64,000 bases of DNA, taken from the NCBI RefSeq assembly GCF_014195445.1, contig NZ_JACIBT010000001.1, positions 992,001 to 1,056,000 on the forward strand, in the 5' to 3' direction. The translations under genes were made by a program, and so were the position numbers. Origin of the DNA: Garicola koreensis. Its GTDB lineage: Bacteria > Actinomycetota > Actinomycetes > Actinomycetales > Micrococcaceae. The notes under the pieces are model-generated. The model did not search any database and was not told where the DNA came from. It was given only the letters and a program-made list of their open reading frames with translations. Shown piece by piece: positions 56,826-64,000 of this stretch. How positions within the stretch are numbered: the first letter of the stretch is position 1; the number at the start of each line of letters is the position of its first letter.

Positions 56826-59800
56826 TCAGCTCTCCAAGCAGGTCGGCCCGAGTAGGACCTTCAGATCTCCATACAGCGCCGGTGAGGGGGTGACCTGGAA
56901 ATCGTCGCCGAGTCGCATGAGTTCGACCTTGTGTCCGGAGAGCAGCTTGACATGGACTGCGGCGTTGCCGCGATGCGCCTTCAGCGTGCTGCCCAGCTCC
57001 GCAACGACCTTCTCAGTGGCCTTCTGCACCGGAACGCTGAGCACCACCGGGCCCGCTGTGCCGTCCTCCTGGGTGTCCAGGGCGGTGACGTCCATGGCTT
57101 TGAGCACCACCCCGCCGTCTTCGCGGCGGTCCACCTGGCCCTTGATGGCGACGACGAGATCCTCGGCGAGCACCATGGAGACCGCCTGGTAGGTCTTGCC
57201 GAAGAACATCACCTCCAGGGTGCCGACCAGGTCTTCGACCTCGGCCCGGGCGTAGGGGTTGCCCGACTTGGCGACTTTGCGCTGCAGGGAAGTGATCATT
57301 CCGGCGATCGTCACCGTGGCGTTGTCCGGCGGGCCGTCCTCACTCATCACCTGGGCGATCGAACGGTCGGCATGCTGGGCCAGTGTGCGCTCCAGCCCCT
57401 GCAGCGGGTGGTCTGAGACGTAGAGCCCCAGCATGTCGCGCTCAAAGGAGAGCTTATCCATCTTGTCCCACTCCGGCAGCTCGGGAACGCTGACCTGCAG
57501 GGCCTCGCCCAGGTCGAGGGCAGAGTCGCTGAACAGGTCGAACTGGTTCTCCGCCTCTTTGCGCTTCTGCCCGATGGACTGGTCAATGGCCTGCTCATGG
57601 ACCGCCACCAGCGAGCGGCGAGTGTGCCCCATCTCGTCAAAGGCGCCGGCTTTGATCAGCGACTCCACTGTGCGCTTATTGCACACCTGGACCGGGACCT
57701 TCTTGAAGAAGTCACTGAAGGACTCATAGCGGCCCTGCTCCTGGCGCGCGGAGACCATCCCCACCACCACGTTGGAACCGACGTTGCGCACCGCACCCAT
57801 GCCGAAGCGGACCGTGTCGTCACCGACCGGGGTGAAGTCCAGTGTCGACTCGTTGACGCTGGGCGGGGTCACGGTGATGCCCATCCGCCGGCACTCGGAG
57901 AGGTAGAGGGCCAGTTTGTCCCGGTTCTCCCCCACGCTGGTCAGCAGCGCTGCCATGTATTCGGCCGGATAGTTGGCCTTCAGGTAGGCCGTCCAGTACG
58001 CGATGAGCCCGTAGGCGGCCGAATGCGCCTTGTTGAAGGCGTAGTCGGAGAACGGCAGCAGGAGGTCCCACAGCGTCTGCGTGGCCTCCTGCGAGTAGCC
58101 GTTGCTCTTCATGCCCTCGAAGAACCCGACCTTCTGCTTGTCCAGCTCAGCCTTCTTCTTCTTGCCCATGGCCCGACGCAGAATATCGGCTTCGCCCAGT
58201 GAGTACCCGGCCGCCGCCTGGGCGATGGCCATCACCTGCTCCTGGTAGATGATCAGCCCGTAGGTGGTGTCCAGAATCTCGGCGAGCGGCTCCTCCAGCT
58301 CCGGGTGGATGCCAGTGACCTTCTGCTGGCCGTTCTTGCGCAGCGCGTAGTTGGTGTGCGAGTTCGCGCCCATCGGACCGGGTCGGTACAGCGCGATGGT
58401 CGCGGAGATGTCTTCGAAGTTGTCCGGCCGCATCTGGCGCAGCAGCGAGCGCAGCCCGGAGCCGTCGAGCTGGAAGACGCCCAGGGTGTCCCCGCGCGAG
58501 AGCAGCTCGTAGGCGGGCCGGTCCGTGAGGTCCAGGGTCTCCAGGTCGATGTCCTCATCCTTGTTCTGCCGGATGTTCTCCAGAGCATCCGAAATGATGG
58601 TGAGGTTTCGCAGCCCCAGGAAGTCCATCTTGATCAGACCCAGGGTCTCGCTGGTGGGATAGTCGAACTGGGTGATGATCGCGCCGTCCTGCTCGCGCTT
58701 CATCAGGGGGATGATGTCGATCAGCGGATCCGAGGACATGATGACGCCGGCAGCGTGTACGCCCCACTGGCGCTTCAGGCCCTCCAGGCCGGTGGCGACG
58801 TCGAAGATCTCCTTCAGCCGCGGATCGGTGTCCAGCAGCTCACGCAGCTCACCGGCCTCCTTGTACCGCGCACCGGCGTCGTCGTAGGTCTCAGCCAGCG
58901 GCATCGGCTTGCCCTGAGCGTCCGGGGGCATCGCCTTGGTCAGCAGCTCACCGGTGGCGAAGGGCTCGCCCATCACCCGGGCGGCGTCCTTCAGCGCCTG
59001 CTTGGACTTGATGGTGCCGTAGGTGACGATCATCGCCACCCGCTCATCGCCGTACTTGTTGACCACGTAGTCGATGACTTCGCTGCGCCGCCGGTCATCG
59101 AAGTCCACGTCGAAGTCGGGCATGGACACGCGGTCAGGGTTGAGGAACCGCTCGAAGTAGAGTCCGTGTTCCAGCGGGTTCAGGTCGGTGATGCGCATGG
59201 CGTAGGCCACCATGGACCCGGCGCCGGAGCCGCGGCCGGGTCCCACCCGAATGCCGTTCTCCTTGGCCCAGGTGATGAAGTCGGCGACCACCAGGAAGTA
59301 GCCGGGGAAGCCCATCTGGGTGATGACGCCGATCTCGTACTCCGACTGTCGGCGCACCTCGTCGGGGATCCCGGACGGGAAGCGGTAGGCCAGGCCCCGC
59401 TCGACCTCCTTGATGAACCAGGACTGCTCCGACTCCCCCTCCGGGACGGGGAACCGGGGCATGTAGGAGGCGGATTCGTTGAACTCCACCTGGCAGCGCT
59501 CTGCGATCAGCAGCGTGTTGTCGCAGGCTTCGGGGTAGTCGCGGAACAGGTGGCGCATCTGCTCGGCGGACTTCAGGTAGAACTCCTCGGAGCCGAACTT
59601 GAACCGCTTGGGGTCATCCAAGGTGGAGTTCGACTGCACACACAGCAGCGCCCCATGGGCTTTGGCATCGTGGGCGTGGGTGTAGTGCAGATCGTTGGTG
59701 GCGACCAGGGGGAGGTTCATCTCTTTGGCCAGGCGCATCAGGTCGGTTCGGGTCCGACGCTCAATCTCGATGCCGTGGTCCATGATCTCGCAGAAGAAGT

Positions 59801-60344
59801 TCTCCTTGCCGAAGATGTCCTGGAACTCGCCGGCGGCCTTCTTCGCCTCCTGATACTGGCCCTGGCGCAGCCGGGTCTGGATCTCTCCGGAGACGCAGCC
59901 GGTGGTGCCGATCAGCCCCTTGCCGTAGGTCTGGAGGATCTCGCGGTCCATGCGCGGCTTATAGAAGTAGCCTTCGGTGCTGGCCAGCGATGAGGCCCGG
60001 AACAGGTTGTGCATGCCCTGGGTGTTCTCAGCCCACATGGTCATATGCGTGTACGCGCCGGTGCCGGAGACGTCCTCGATGCCGTCACCGAACTTCACCC
60101 GGGTCCGGTCGGTGCGGTGGGTGCCCGGCGTCAGGTACGCCTCCAGGCCGATGATCGGCTTGACGTCGTAGTTCTGGGCAGTCTTCCAGAACTCGTAGGC
60201 GCCGAAGATGTAGCCGTGGTCGGTGGTGGCCACCGCCGGCATGCCCATCGCTTTGGTCTGGGCGAAGAGGTCCTCAATCTTCGCCGCACCATCGAGCATG
60301 GAGTATTCGGTGTGGTTGTGCAGATGGACGAAGCCCCTGCTCAT
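56826..60344 (-). CDS. dnaE: DNA polymerase III alpha subunit
   Basis: Catalytic subunit of the replicative polymerase, 1172 residues, DnaE1 type. The N-terminal PHP domain (VHLHNHTEYSMLDGAAK) is followed by the C-family polymerase core with the catalytic aspartates in MPDFDVDFDDRRR. GPGRGSGAGSMVAYAM, FNKAHSAAYGLIAYW and a helix-hairpin-helix region follow. An OB-fold near residues 1010-1090 (VTIAGMITSLQRKVAKSG) precedes the tau-binding tail. The start at 60344 overlaps nothing upstream except the rluD-family stop region. Confidence 0.97.
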   Translation of the reverse strand: MSRGFVHLHNHTEYSMLDGAAKIEDLFAQTKAMGMPAVATTDHGYIFGAYEFWKTAQNYDVKPIIGLEAYLTPGTHRTDRTRVKFGDGIEDVSGTGAYTHMTMWAENTQGMHNLFRASSLASTEGYFYKPRMDREILQTYGKGLIGTTGCVSGEIQTRLRQGQYQEAKKAAGEFQDIFGKENFFCEIMDHGIEIERRTRTDLMRLAKEMNLPLVATNDLHYTHAHDAKAHGALLCVQSNSTLDDPKRFKFGSEEFYLKSAEQMRHLFRDYPEACDNTLLIAERCQVEFNESASYMPRFPVPEGESEQSWFIKEVERGLAYRFPSGIPDEVRRQSEYEIGVITQMGFPGYFLVVADFITWAKENGIRVGPGRGSGAGSMVAYAMRITDLNPLEHGLYFERFLNPDRVSMPDFDVDFDDRRRSEVIDYVVNKYGDERVAMIVTYGTIKSKQALKDAARVMGEPFATGELLTKAMPPDAQGKPMPLAETYDDAGARYKEAGELRELLDTDPRLKEIFDVATGLEGLKRQWGVHAAGVIMSSDPLIDIIPLMKREQDGAIITQFDYPTSETLGLIKMDFLGLRNLTIISDALENIRQNKDEDIDLETLDLTDRPAYELLSRGDTLGVFQLDGSGLRSLLRQMRPDNFEDISATIALYRPGPMGANSHTNYALRKNGQQKVTGIHPELEEPLAEILDTTYGLIIYQEQVMAIAQAAAGYSLGEADILRRAMGKKKKAELDKQKVGFFEGMKSNGYSQEATQTLWDLLLPFSDYAFNKAHSAAYGLIAYWTAYLKANYPAEYMAALLTSVGENRDKLALYLSECRRMGITVTPPSVNESTLDFTPVGDDTVRFGMGAVRNVGSNVVVGMVSARQEQGRYESFSDFFKKVPVQVCNKRTVESLIKAGAFDEMGHTRRSLVAVHEQAIDQSIGQKRKEAENQFDLFSDSALDLGEALQVSVPELPEWDKMDKLSFERDMLGLYVSDHPLQGLERTLAQHADRSIAQVMSEDGPPDNATVTIAGMITSLQRKVAKSGNPYARAEVEDLVGTLEVMFFGKTYQAVSMVLAEDLVVAIKGQVDRREDGGVVLKAMDVTALDTQEDGTAGPVVLSVPVQKATEKVVAELGSTLKAHRGNAAVHVKLLSGHKVELMRLGDDFQVTPSPALYGDLKVLLGPTCLES

Positions 60345-61285
60345 CGGTCGCCTCCTGTGAGAATCTCAAGGGCCTGCCTCAGGTCCTGCGGATAGTCGCT
60401 GCCGAAGGTGATGTGCTCTGCGGTGACTGGGTGTGTGATGCTCAGCTCGGCCGCGTGCAGCCATTGTCGGGTCAGCCCCAAGCTGCTGGCAAGCTGCGGG
60501 TCCGCGCCGTAGGTCAGGTCACCGGCGCAGGGGTGGCCCAGCGCGGAGAAGTGCACCCGGATCTGGTGGGTGCGGCCGGTCTCCAATGTCACGTGCATCA
60601 GACTGGCCGAACCGTAGGCTTCGATGAGCCGGTAGTGGGTCCGGGCCTCACGGCCGCCCTCGACGACGGCGAAGCGCCAATCGTGTCCGGGGTGACGGGC
60701 AATGGGCGCATCGATGGTGCCCGCATAGGGATCGGGCAGCCCCTGCACCAACGCGTGGTAGGTCTTGGTAGGGGTGCGGTCGCGGAAGGCGTCCTTCAGC
60801 ACGCTGTAGGCCCGCTCCGTCTTGGCCACCACCATCACTCCTGAAGTGCCCACGTCGAGCCGGTGCACGATGCCGCGCCGCTCCTGCGCGCCGGAGGTCG
60901 CAATCTCCACCCCTGCGGCCAGCAGTCCCCCGATCACCGTGGACCCCTGCCACCCGGGCGAGGGATGGGCGGCCACCCCCACCGGTTTGTCGACGACGAC
61001 GATGTCTGCGTCCTGGTAGAGCAGATTCAGATCTTGCACGGCTTCCACCTTGATCGGGTCCTTCGGCGCAGGCACGGCCACCTGGATCAGTGACCCGGCC
61101 GGCAGCCGTTCCGACTTCTTCAACGGCGCTCCGGCGGCTCTGCCCTGCGTGCGGTCCTGTGCCCAGGTGACTCGCTGCTGGCCGATCCACTGGGCAGCCT
61201 CGCTGCGGGTGATCCCGCAGAGCATCGCGACCACTGCATCTGCCCGCTGGGCGTCGCCTTCCTCGGGGACGGTCAGCGTACTCAT
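60341..61285 (-). CDS. RluD-family RNA pseudouridine synthase
   Basis: A 314-residue RluA/RluD-family enzyme converting specific uridines to pseudouridine in rRNA. An N-terminal S4-like domain (MLCGITRSEAAQWIGQQRV) precedes the catalytic domain with IVHRLDVGTSGVMVVAKT, whose Asp is the nucleophile. RTHQIRVHFSALGHPCAGDLTYG is the family block. It overlaps dnaE and lspA by 4 nt each, so lspA-rlu-dnaE are coupled. The exact target (23S 1911/1915/1917 for RluD) is inferred from the common annotation of this neighbourhood. Confidence 0.92.
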   Translation of the reverse strand: MSTLTVPEEGDAQRADAVVAMLCGITRSEAAQWIGQQRVTWAQDRTQGRAAGAPLKKSERLPAGSLIQVAVPAPKDPIKVEAVQDLNLLYQDADIVVVDKPVGVAAHPSPGWQGSTVIGGLLAAGVEIATSGAQERRGIVHRLDVGTSGVMVVAKTERAYSVLKDAFRDRTPTKTYHALVQGLPDPYAGTIDAPIARHPGHDWRFAVVEGGREARTHYRLIEAYGSASLMHVTLETGRTHQIRVHFSALGHPCAGDLTYGADPQLASSLGLTRQWLHAAELSITHPVTAEHITFGSDYPQDLRQALEILTGGDR

Positions 61286-61839
61286 GATTCCTGCTCAGTC
61301 TGCTTCTTCGTCTCTCGGCTGCCGTCAACGTTGAGGCCGAAGAGCATCATGGCGCACAGTCCGATGATCGAACAGACGATGAACGAGTCGGCGATGTTGA
61401 AGATCGCGAAGTTCGGAACCGCGATGAAGTCCACCACGTGTCCCTGGCCGAACTGGTCGAACCCGGCCTCGACCAACGACGGCGGGCGAAACAGCCGGTC
61501 GGTGAGGTTGCCCGCGATGCCGCCGGCAAGTCCGCCCAGGCCCACGGTCCACAGCCATGAGCCACCGAGTCTGCGGGCATACCAGATCGTCACACACAGG
61601 ACGGCGAACTGAATGAGGGTGAAGATCCAGGTGTGGTCGGTGCCGATGGAGAAGGCGGCGCCGGGGTTGAGGTGGTACTGCCAGTGAAGCACCGGCGGCA
61701 CCGCCTCGATCCGCTCACCCAGGGTCATCGTTGATTCCACCCACCGCTTGGTGGCCTGGTCGAGGAGCCAGGCCGTCGCGGCGATGATGAGCGCTGCGAG
61801 AACGGCAGTGCGGCGGCTGGGGGCGGTAGTTTTCGGCAC
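61282..61839 (-). CDS. lspA: Lipoprotein signal peptidase (signal peptidase II)
   Basis: Cleaves the signal peptide of diacylated prolipoproteins just before the lipid-modified Cys. It is a 185-residue membrane protein with four helices. The conserved HLNPGAAFSIG, the catalytic Asp in GGIAGNLTDRLF and the second Asp in VVDFIAVPNFAIFNIADSFI are present. It is an aspartyl membrane peptidase, target of globomycin in other bacteria. It works downstream of Lgt (32504-33544). Confidence 0.96.
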   Translation of the reverse strand: MPKTTAPSRRTAVLAALIIAATAWLLDQATKRWVESTMTLGERIEAVPPVLHWQYHLNPGAAFSIGTDHTWIFTLIQFAVLCVTIWYARRLGGSWLWTVGLGGLAGGIAGNLTDRLFRPPSLVEAGFDQFGQGHVVDFIAVPNFAIFNIADSFIVCSIIGLCAMMLFGLNVDGSRETKKQTEQES

Positions 61840-61861
61840 CAGTGAAGTCTACCGGTCCCGC

Positions 61862-62749
61862 TTATTCGGCGCCGGTGGTTTCCTTCTCGATGGACCCCTT
61901 GGCGTTAAGGTCGTTGAGCTGACCCTCGATGTAGTCCTTCAGCCGGGCGCGGTAGTCGCGCTCGAAGTTGGTCAGCTCGCTCACCCGGCTCTCCAGATCG
62001 GACTTCTTCCGCTCCAAGGCGTTCAGCGTGCGGGTGGAGGTCAGCTCGGCCTCTTCGATCATGTTCTCCGCACGAGTCTCAGCTTCGGTGACCAGCTCGG
62101 TGCGCTTCTGCTCTCCCTCAGTGATGTACTGCTCACGGGTCTGCTCACCCTCGGAGACCAGCTCGTCACGCTTGGCCGTGCCCTCGGTGATGAGCTCCTC
62201 ACGCTTGGTCTCGCCCTCGGTGATCAGCTGAGTGCGCTGCTGTTCGCCCTGGGAGACATACTGGTCGTGCAGCCGCTGGGCCATGGCGAGCACCCCGGCC
62301 GCCTCAGCGGCGGGCTGATCAGCGTCTGCAGCGGCAGCCGGTGCCGGCGTCTCCTCCACCGGACGTTCTTGGGCCGGGCGGGTCCCCGGAGCGTAGTCGG
62401 TGTGCGCGGAGACGGCCGACTCTGCGGCAGGCTCGGTCTCCTGTGCCTCGTCCTGCTGCACCTCGTCCGGGACCGGCTCCACACTGCCGGTGACCTCGGC
62501 GGCGGTTCCGGTGTATCCGGAGAGCCCAGCATCTTTGAGCTCATCGGGCTCGACGTGCTCCGGTGAGTGATCCAGCTGGTCCTGCAGCGAGGAGACCTCA
62601 GCGCGGAGCTCCTCGTTCTCCTGCAGGAGTCGGCGCCATTCAACGACTACCTCATCGAGAAAGTCGTCGACCTCGTCCTTGTCCCAGCCGGGCCGGAACT
62701 TGGTCTCCGAGAAATCCTTGTTCAGGATATCTTCTGGCGTCAGAGCCAT
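61862..62749 (-). CDS. divIVA: DivIVA/Wag31 cell-pole and division protein
   Basis: A 295-residue polar scaffold that directs apical growth and septum placement in actinobacteria. The N-terminal lipid-binding DivIVA domain is MALTPEDILNKDF followed by FRPGWDKDEVDDFLDEVVVEW. A coiled coil starts near residue 35. A long disordered Pro/Ala/Glu segment occupies residues about 65-155. Residues 168-233 are six 11-residue repeats of GE-x-x-R-x-x-LITE type, an unusual hendecad coiled coil. The C-terminal helix ends in ETTGAE. Confidence 0.93.
   Translation of the reverse strand: MALTPEDILNKDFSETKFRPGWDKDEVDDFLDEVVVEWRRLLQENEELRAEVSSLQDQLDHSPEHVEPDELKDAGLSGYTGTAAEVTGSVEPVPDEVQQDEAQETEPAAESAVSAHTDYAPGTRPAQERPVEETPAPAAAADADQPAAEAAGVLAMAQRLHDQYVSQGEQQRTQLITEGETKREELITEGTAKRDELVSEGEQTREQYITEGEQKRTELVTEAETRAENMIEEAELTSTRTLNALERKKSDLESRVSELTNFERDYRARLKDYIEGQLNDLNAKGSIEKETTGAE
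62051..62248 (-). repeat. Six 33-nt repeats encoding 11-residue coiled-coil units in divIVA
   Basis: Units: GEQQRTQLITE, GETKREELITE, GTAKRDELVSE, GEQTREQYITE, GEQKRTELVTE and AETRAENMIEE. The eleven-residue periodicity corresponds to a nearly straight right-handed or untwisted coiled coil rather than a heptad coil. Confidence 0.85.
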
Positions 62750-62860
62750 AGGAATGCCTCACCTCATTATCAGTGGCCGGAAATTGGCTGCGTGCAGTCT
62801 CGCGGGCCAGAATACCCCATCACCGGTTCAGCGATCGGAGCCGAACCTTCAAGCCCAGGT

Positions 62861-63154
62861 TCACGCGCCCCCGATGGAGGCCACAACGACTTTGCCGATG
62901 ATGACCACCAAGAACAGGATGATGAACCCCATATCGAGCGACACTCCGCCGAGGTTCAACGGTGGAATGCGGCCCTGCAGCCATCGCATCGGCGGGTCGG
63001 TGATGCTGTAGATGCCCACGGCGAGCACCAGCACCAGCCCCTTGGGCTTCCAGTGGCGCGCGAAGGATTCGGTGATGTTGAAGATGATCCGAATGATCAG
63101 CGCGTACTGGTAGATGGTCAGCAGGATATAGATCGGAGCAGTGATGAGGTCCAC
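62861..63154 (-). CDS. YggT family membrane protein
   Basis: A 97-residue protein with two transmembrane segments (ITAPIYILLTIYQYALIIRI and a C-terminal MGFIILFLVVIIGKVVVASIGG). The conserved SITDPPMRWLQGRIPPLNLGGVSLDM loop between them is the YggT signature. The start is GTG at 63154. It sits between sepF and divIVA, the standard place in Gram-positive division clusters. A role in membrane or division organisation is inferred from context. Confidence 0.9.
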   Translation of the reverse strand: MDLITAPIYILLTIYQYALIIRIIFNITESFARHWKPKGLVLVLAVGIYSITDPPMRWLQGRIPPLNLGGVSLDMGFIILFLVVIIGKVVVASIGGA

Positions 63155-63183
63155 AGCCGCCTACGCTACCTCAGAGTCTGGGT

Positions 63184-63822
63184 TCAGGACTGGTTGAAGA
63201 ACGCGGCGTTCGCCTCTGGCTCAGCGGCAGCCTGATCCTCGGCCAGCACTTCGACGTTCTTCGGCGTCAGCAGGAAGACTTTGTTGGTGACCCGCTCGAT
63301 GGATCCGCCCAGCCCGAAAACCAGTCCGGCTGCGAAGTCCACCAGGCGCTTGGCCTCCGCCTCGCCCATCTCCGTGACGTTCATGATGACCGGAATGTCC
63401 TCGCGGAAGGACTCGCCGATGATCTTCGCGTCATTGTAGGAGCGCGGGTGAACAGTGGTGATCTTTCGCATAGGTGAGCTCTCGTCGCGGGAGGAGGGGG
63501 CGCGCTTAATGGGGGTCACCGGGGCGCGGTAGTCGGGATCCACAGCCAGATTGGTGCCGTTGTACGAGCCCGCCGGGTCGGCGTCGTCGTGCTGCTGCTC
63601 ATGCTTGCCAGCACGATCGGCGAGGGAGACGACGGCGCCGGTGGGCTGGGATGCGTGTGCGGCTGAGGCATGCGCCGCTGCGGGGCGGCTGTGGTCGGCG
63701 CCGGTCGCTGCGTGGGCGTGACTGCGCGCTGAGGGGGCTTCGTTGCCGAAGCTCTCCTCGTGATAATCATCACCATCGGCTAAGCCGAGGTAGATCATGG
63801 TCTTCTTGAATGCACCGGCCAT
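63184..63822 (-). CDS. sepF: Cell division protein SepF
   Basis: Membrane anchor of the FtsZ ring in actinobacteria, which lack FtsA. It has 212 residues. The N-terminal [20 protein letters not shown] is the amphipathic membrane-binding helix. A long His/Ala/Ser-rich linker follows (about 25-115), then the SepF globular domain with [31 protein letters not shown] and [25 protein letters not shown]. The linker is rich in His-Ala repeats. Confidence 0.95.
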   Translation of the reverse strand: MAGAFKKTMIYLGLADGDDYHEESFGNEAPSARSHAHAATGADHSRPAAAHASAAHASQPTGAVVSLADRAGKHEQQHDDADPAGSYNGTNLAVDPDYRAPVTPIKRAPSSRDESSPMRKITTVHPRSYNDAKIIGESFREDIPVIMNVTEMGEAEAKRLVDFAAGLVFGLGGSIERVTNKVFLLTPKNVEVLAEDQAAAEPEANAAFFNQS

Positions 63823-63872
63823 GAGATTCTCCTGGGGAAGGTTTGTGTCGTTGTCACTGCGCGTGACCGAGA

Positions 63873-64000
63873 CTACCGGTGCGCAGGCCTTTCCCCGAGG
63901 ACATCACGCCCGATCCGCAGGTGTGTCGCACCGCAGGCGATGGCGTCCTCCAGGTCCTGACTCATGCCCGCAGAGACGGCGGTTGCCTGCGGGTGGATGC
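63873..64000 (-). CDS. YggS-family PLP homeostasis protein, C-terminal end (runs off the window)
   Basis: The last 41 codons end in a TAG at 63875-63873. The visible sequence [29 protein letters not shown] is the C-terminal signature of the YggS/PROSC family, with phosphate-binding MS-x-D and GATHLRIG. Position immediately before sepF is conserved across actinobacteria and firmicutes. The N-terminal PLP-lysine region is outside the window. Confidence 0.9.
   Translation of the reverse strand, partial: IHPQATAVSAGMSQDLEDAIACGATHLRIGRDVLGERPAHR

Noticed and set aside
58305-59993. A 562-codon plus-strand open frame antisense to dnaE
   Set aside because: Shadow frame of a certain gene; the translation is GC-driven Gly/Val/His/Leu repeats.

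Overview
This is a GC-rich chromosomal segment of an actinobacterium, most likely Micrococcales and probably Micrococcaceae (Nesterenkonia/Arthrobacter-like; inferred from gene order and protein style, not from a search). The evidence is uniformly high GC, frequent GTG/TTG starts, ATGA stop/start overlaps, DivIVA/SepF/YggT division genes, 13E12-type DUF222-HNH proteins, an HGxxPAAW membrane protein, DUF6318 and an ANTAR regulator of PdtaR type. Most genes are on the minus strand.

Layout. 1-5.35 kb: 3' part of gltX... reading leftward, a FAH-family hydrolase, a DUF885 protein, ilvE and leuB. 5.4-12.5 kb: metG, serA and the ilvB-ilvN-ilvC operon. The ilv operon has a transcription attenuator: a Val-rich leader peptide that appears leaderless, followed by competing hairpins. 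Large hairpins separate metG from leuB and ilvC from serA. 12.6-23.7 kb: a catabolic and transport cluster. A LeuB/tartrate-dehydrogenase-like enzyme is divergent from aldehyde dehydrogenase, SDR, amidase, a complete peptide-type ABC importer and a FadR-type GntR regulator. A FadR-like palindrome lies between the divergent genes. 23.7-35.3 kb: ilvD, a LysE exporter, a DUF222-HNH protein with an SOS-like promoter, pdtaR, a SWI2/SNF2 helicase, tRNA-Leu, pyk, lgt, and a MetP/MetS-type importer with a 34-residue small subunit.

35.3-47.3 kb is a continuous minus-strand biosynthetic array: ribD, a fused riboflavin synthase-DHBP synthase-GTP cyclohydrolase II, ribH, hisE, hisG, hisF, hisI, trpE, two tandem Trp-operon membrane proteins, an HGxxPAAW protein, trpC, trpB and trpA. 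It starts at an FMN riboswitch. A strong terminator separates it from a Gly-Cys-Val-Gly tRNA array. 47.8-52.6 kb looks accessory: a PD-(D/E)XK protein, a secreted PKD-like protein, a DUF6318 lipoprotein and a second DUF222-HNH gene whose promoter matches the first. 52.6-56.2 kb is def-fmt-rsmB-rpe. 56.2-64 kb is nrdR, dnaE, rluD-family, lspA, divIVA, yggT, sepF and the end of yggS, i.e. the flank of a division cluster.

The ilvBNC, ilvD, ilvE and leuB genes together supply branched-chain amino acid synthesis. ribDEBAH supplies flavin precursors under FMN control. The most unusual items are the single-ORF RibE-RibB-RibA fusion joined by a 9-nt minisatellite linker, the shared LexA-like leaderless promoter of the two HNH genes, and the FadR-controlled amidase/aldehyde dehydrogenase/ABC cluster of unknown substrate.
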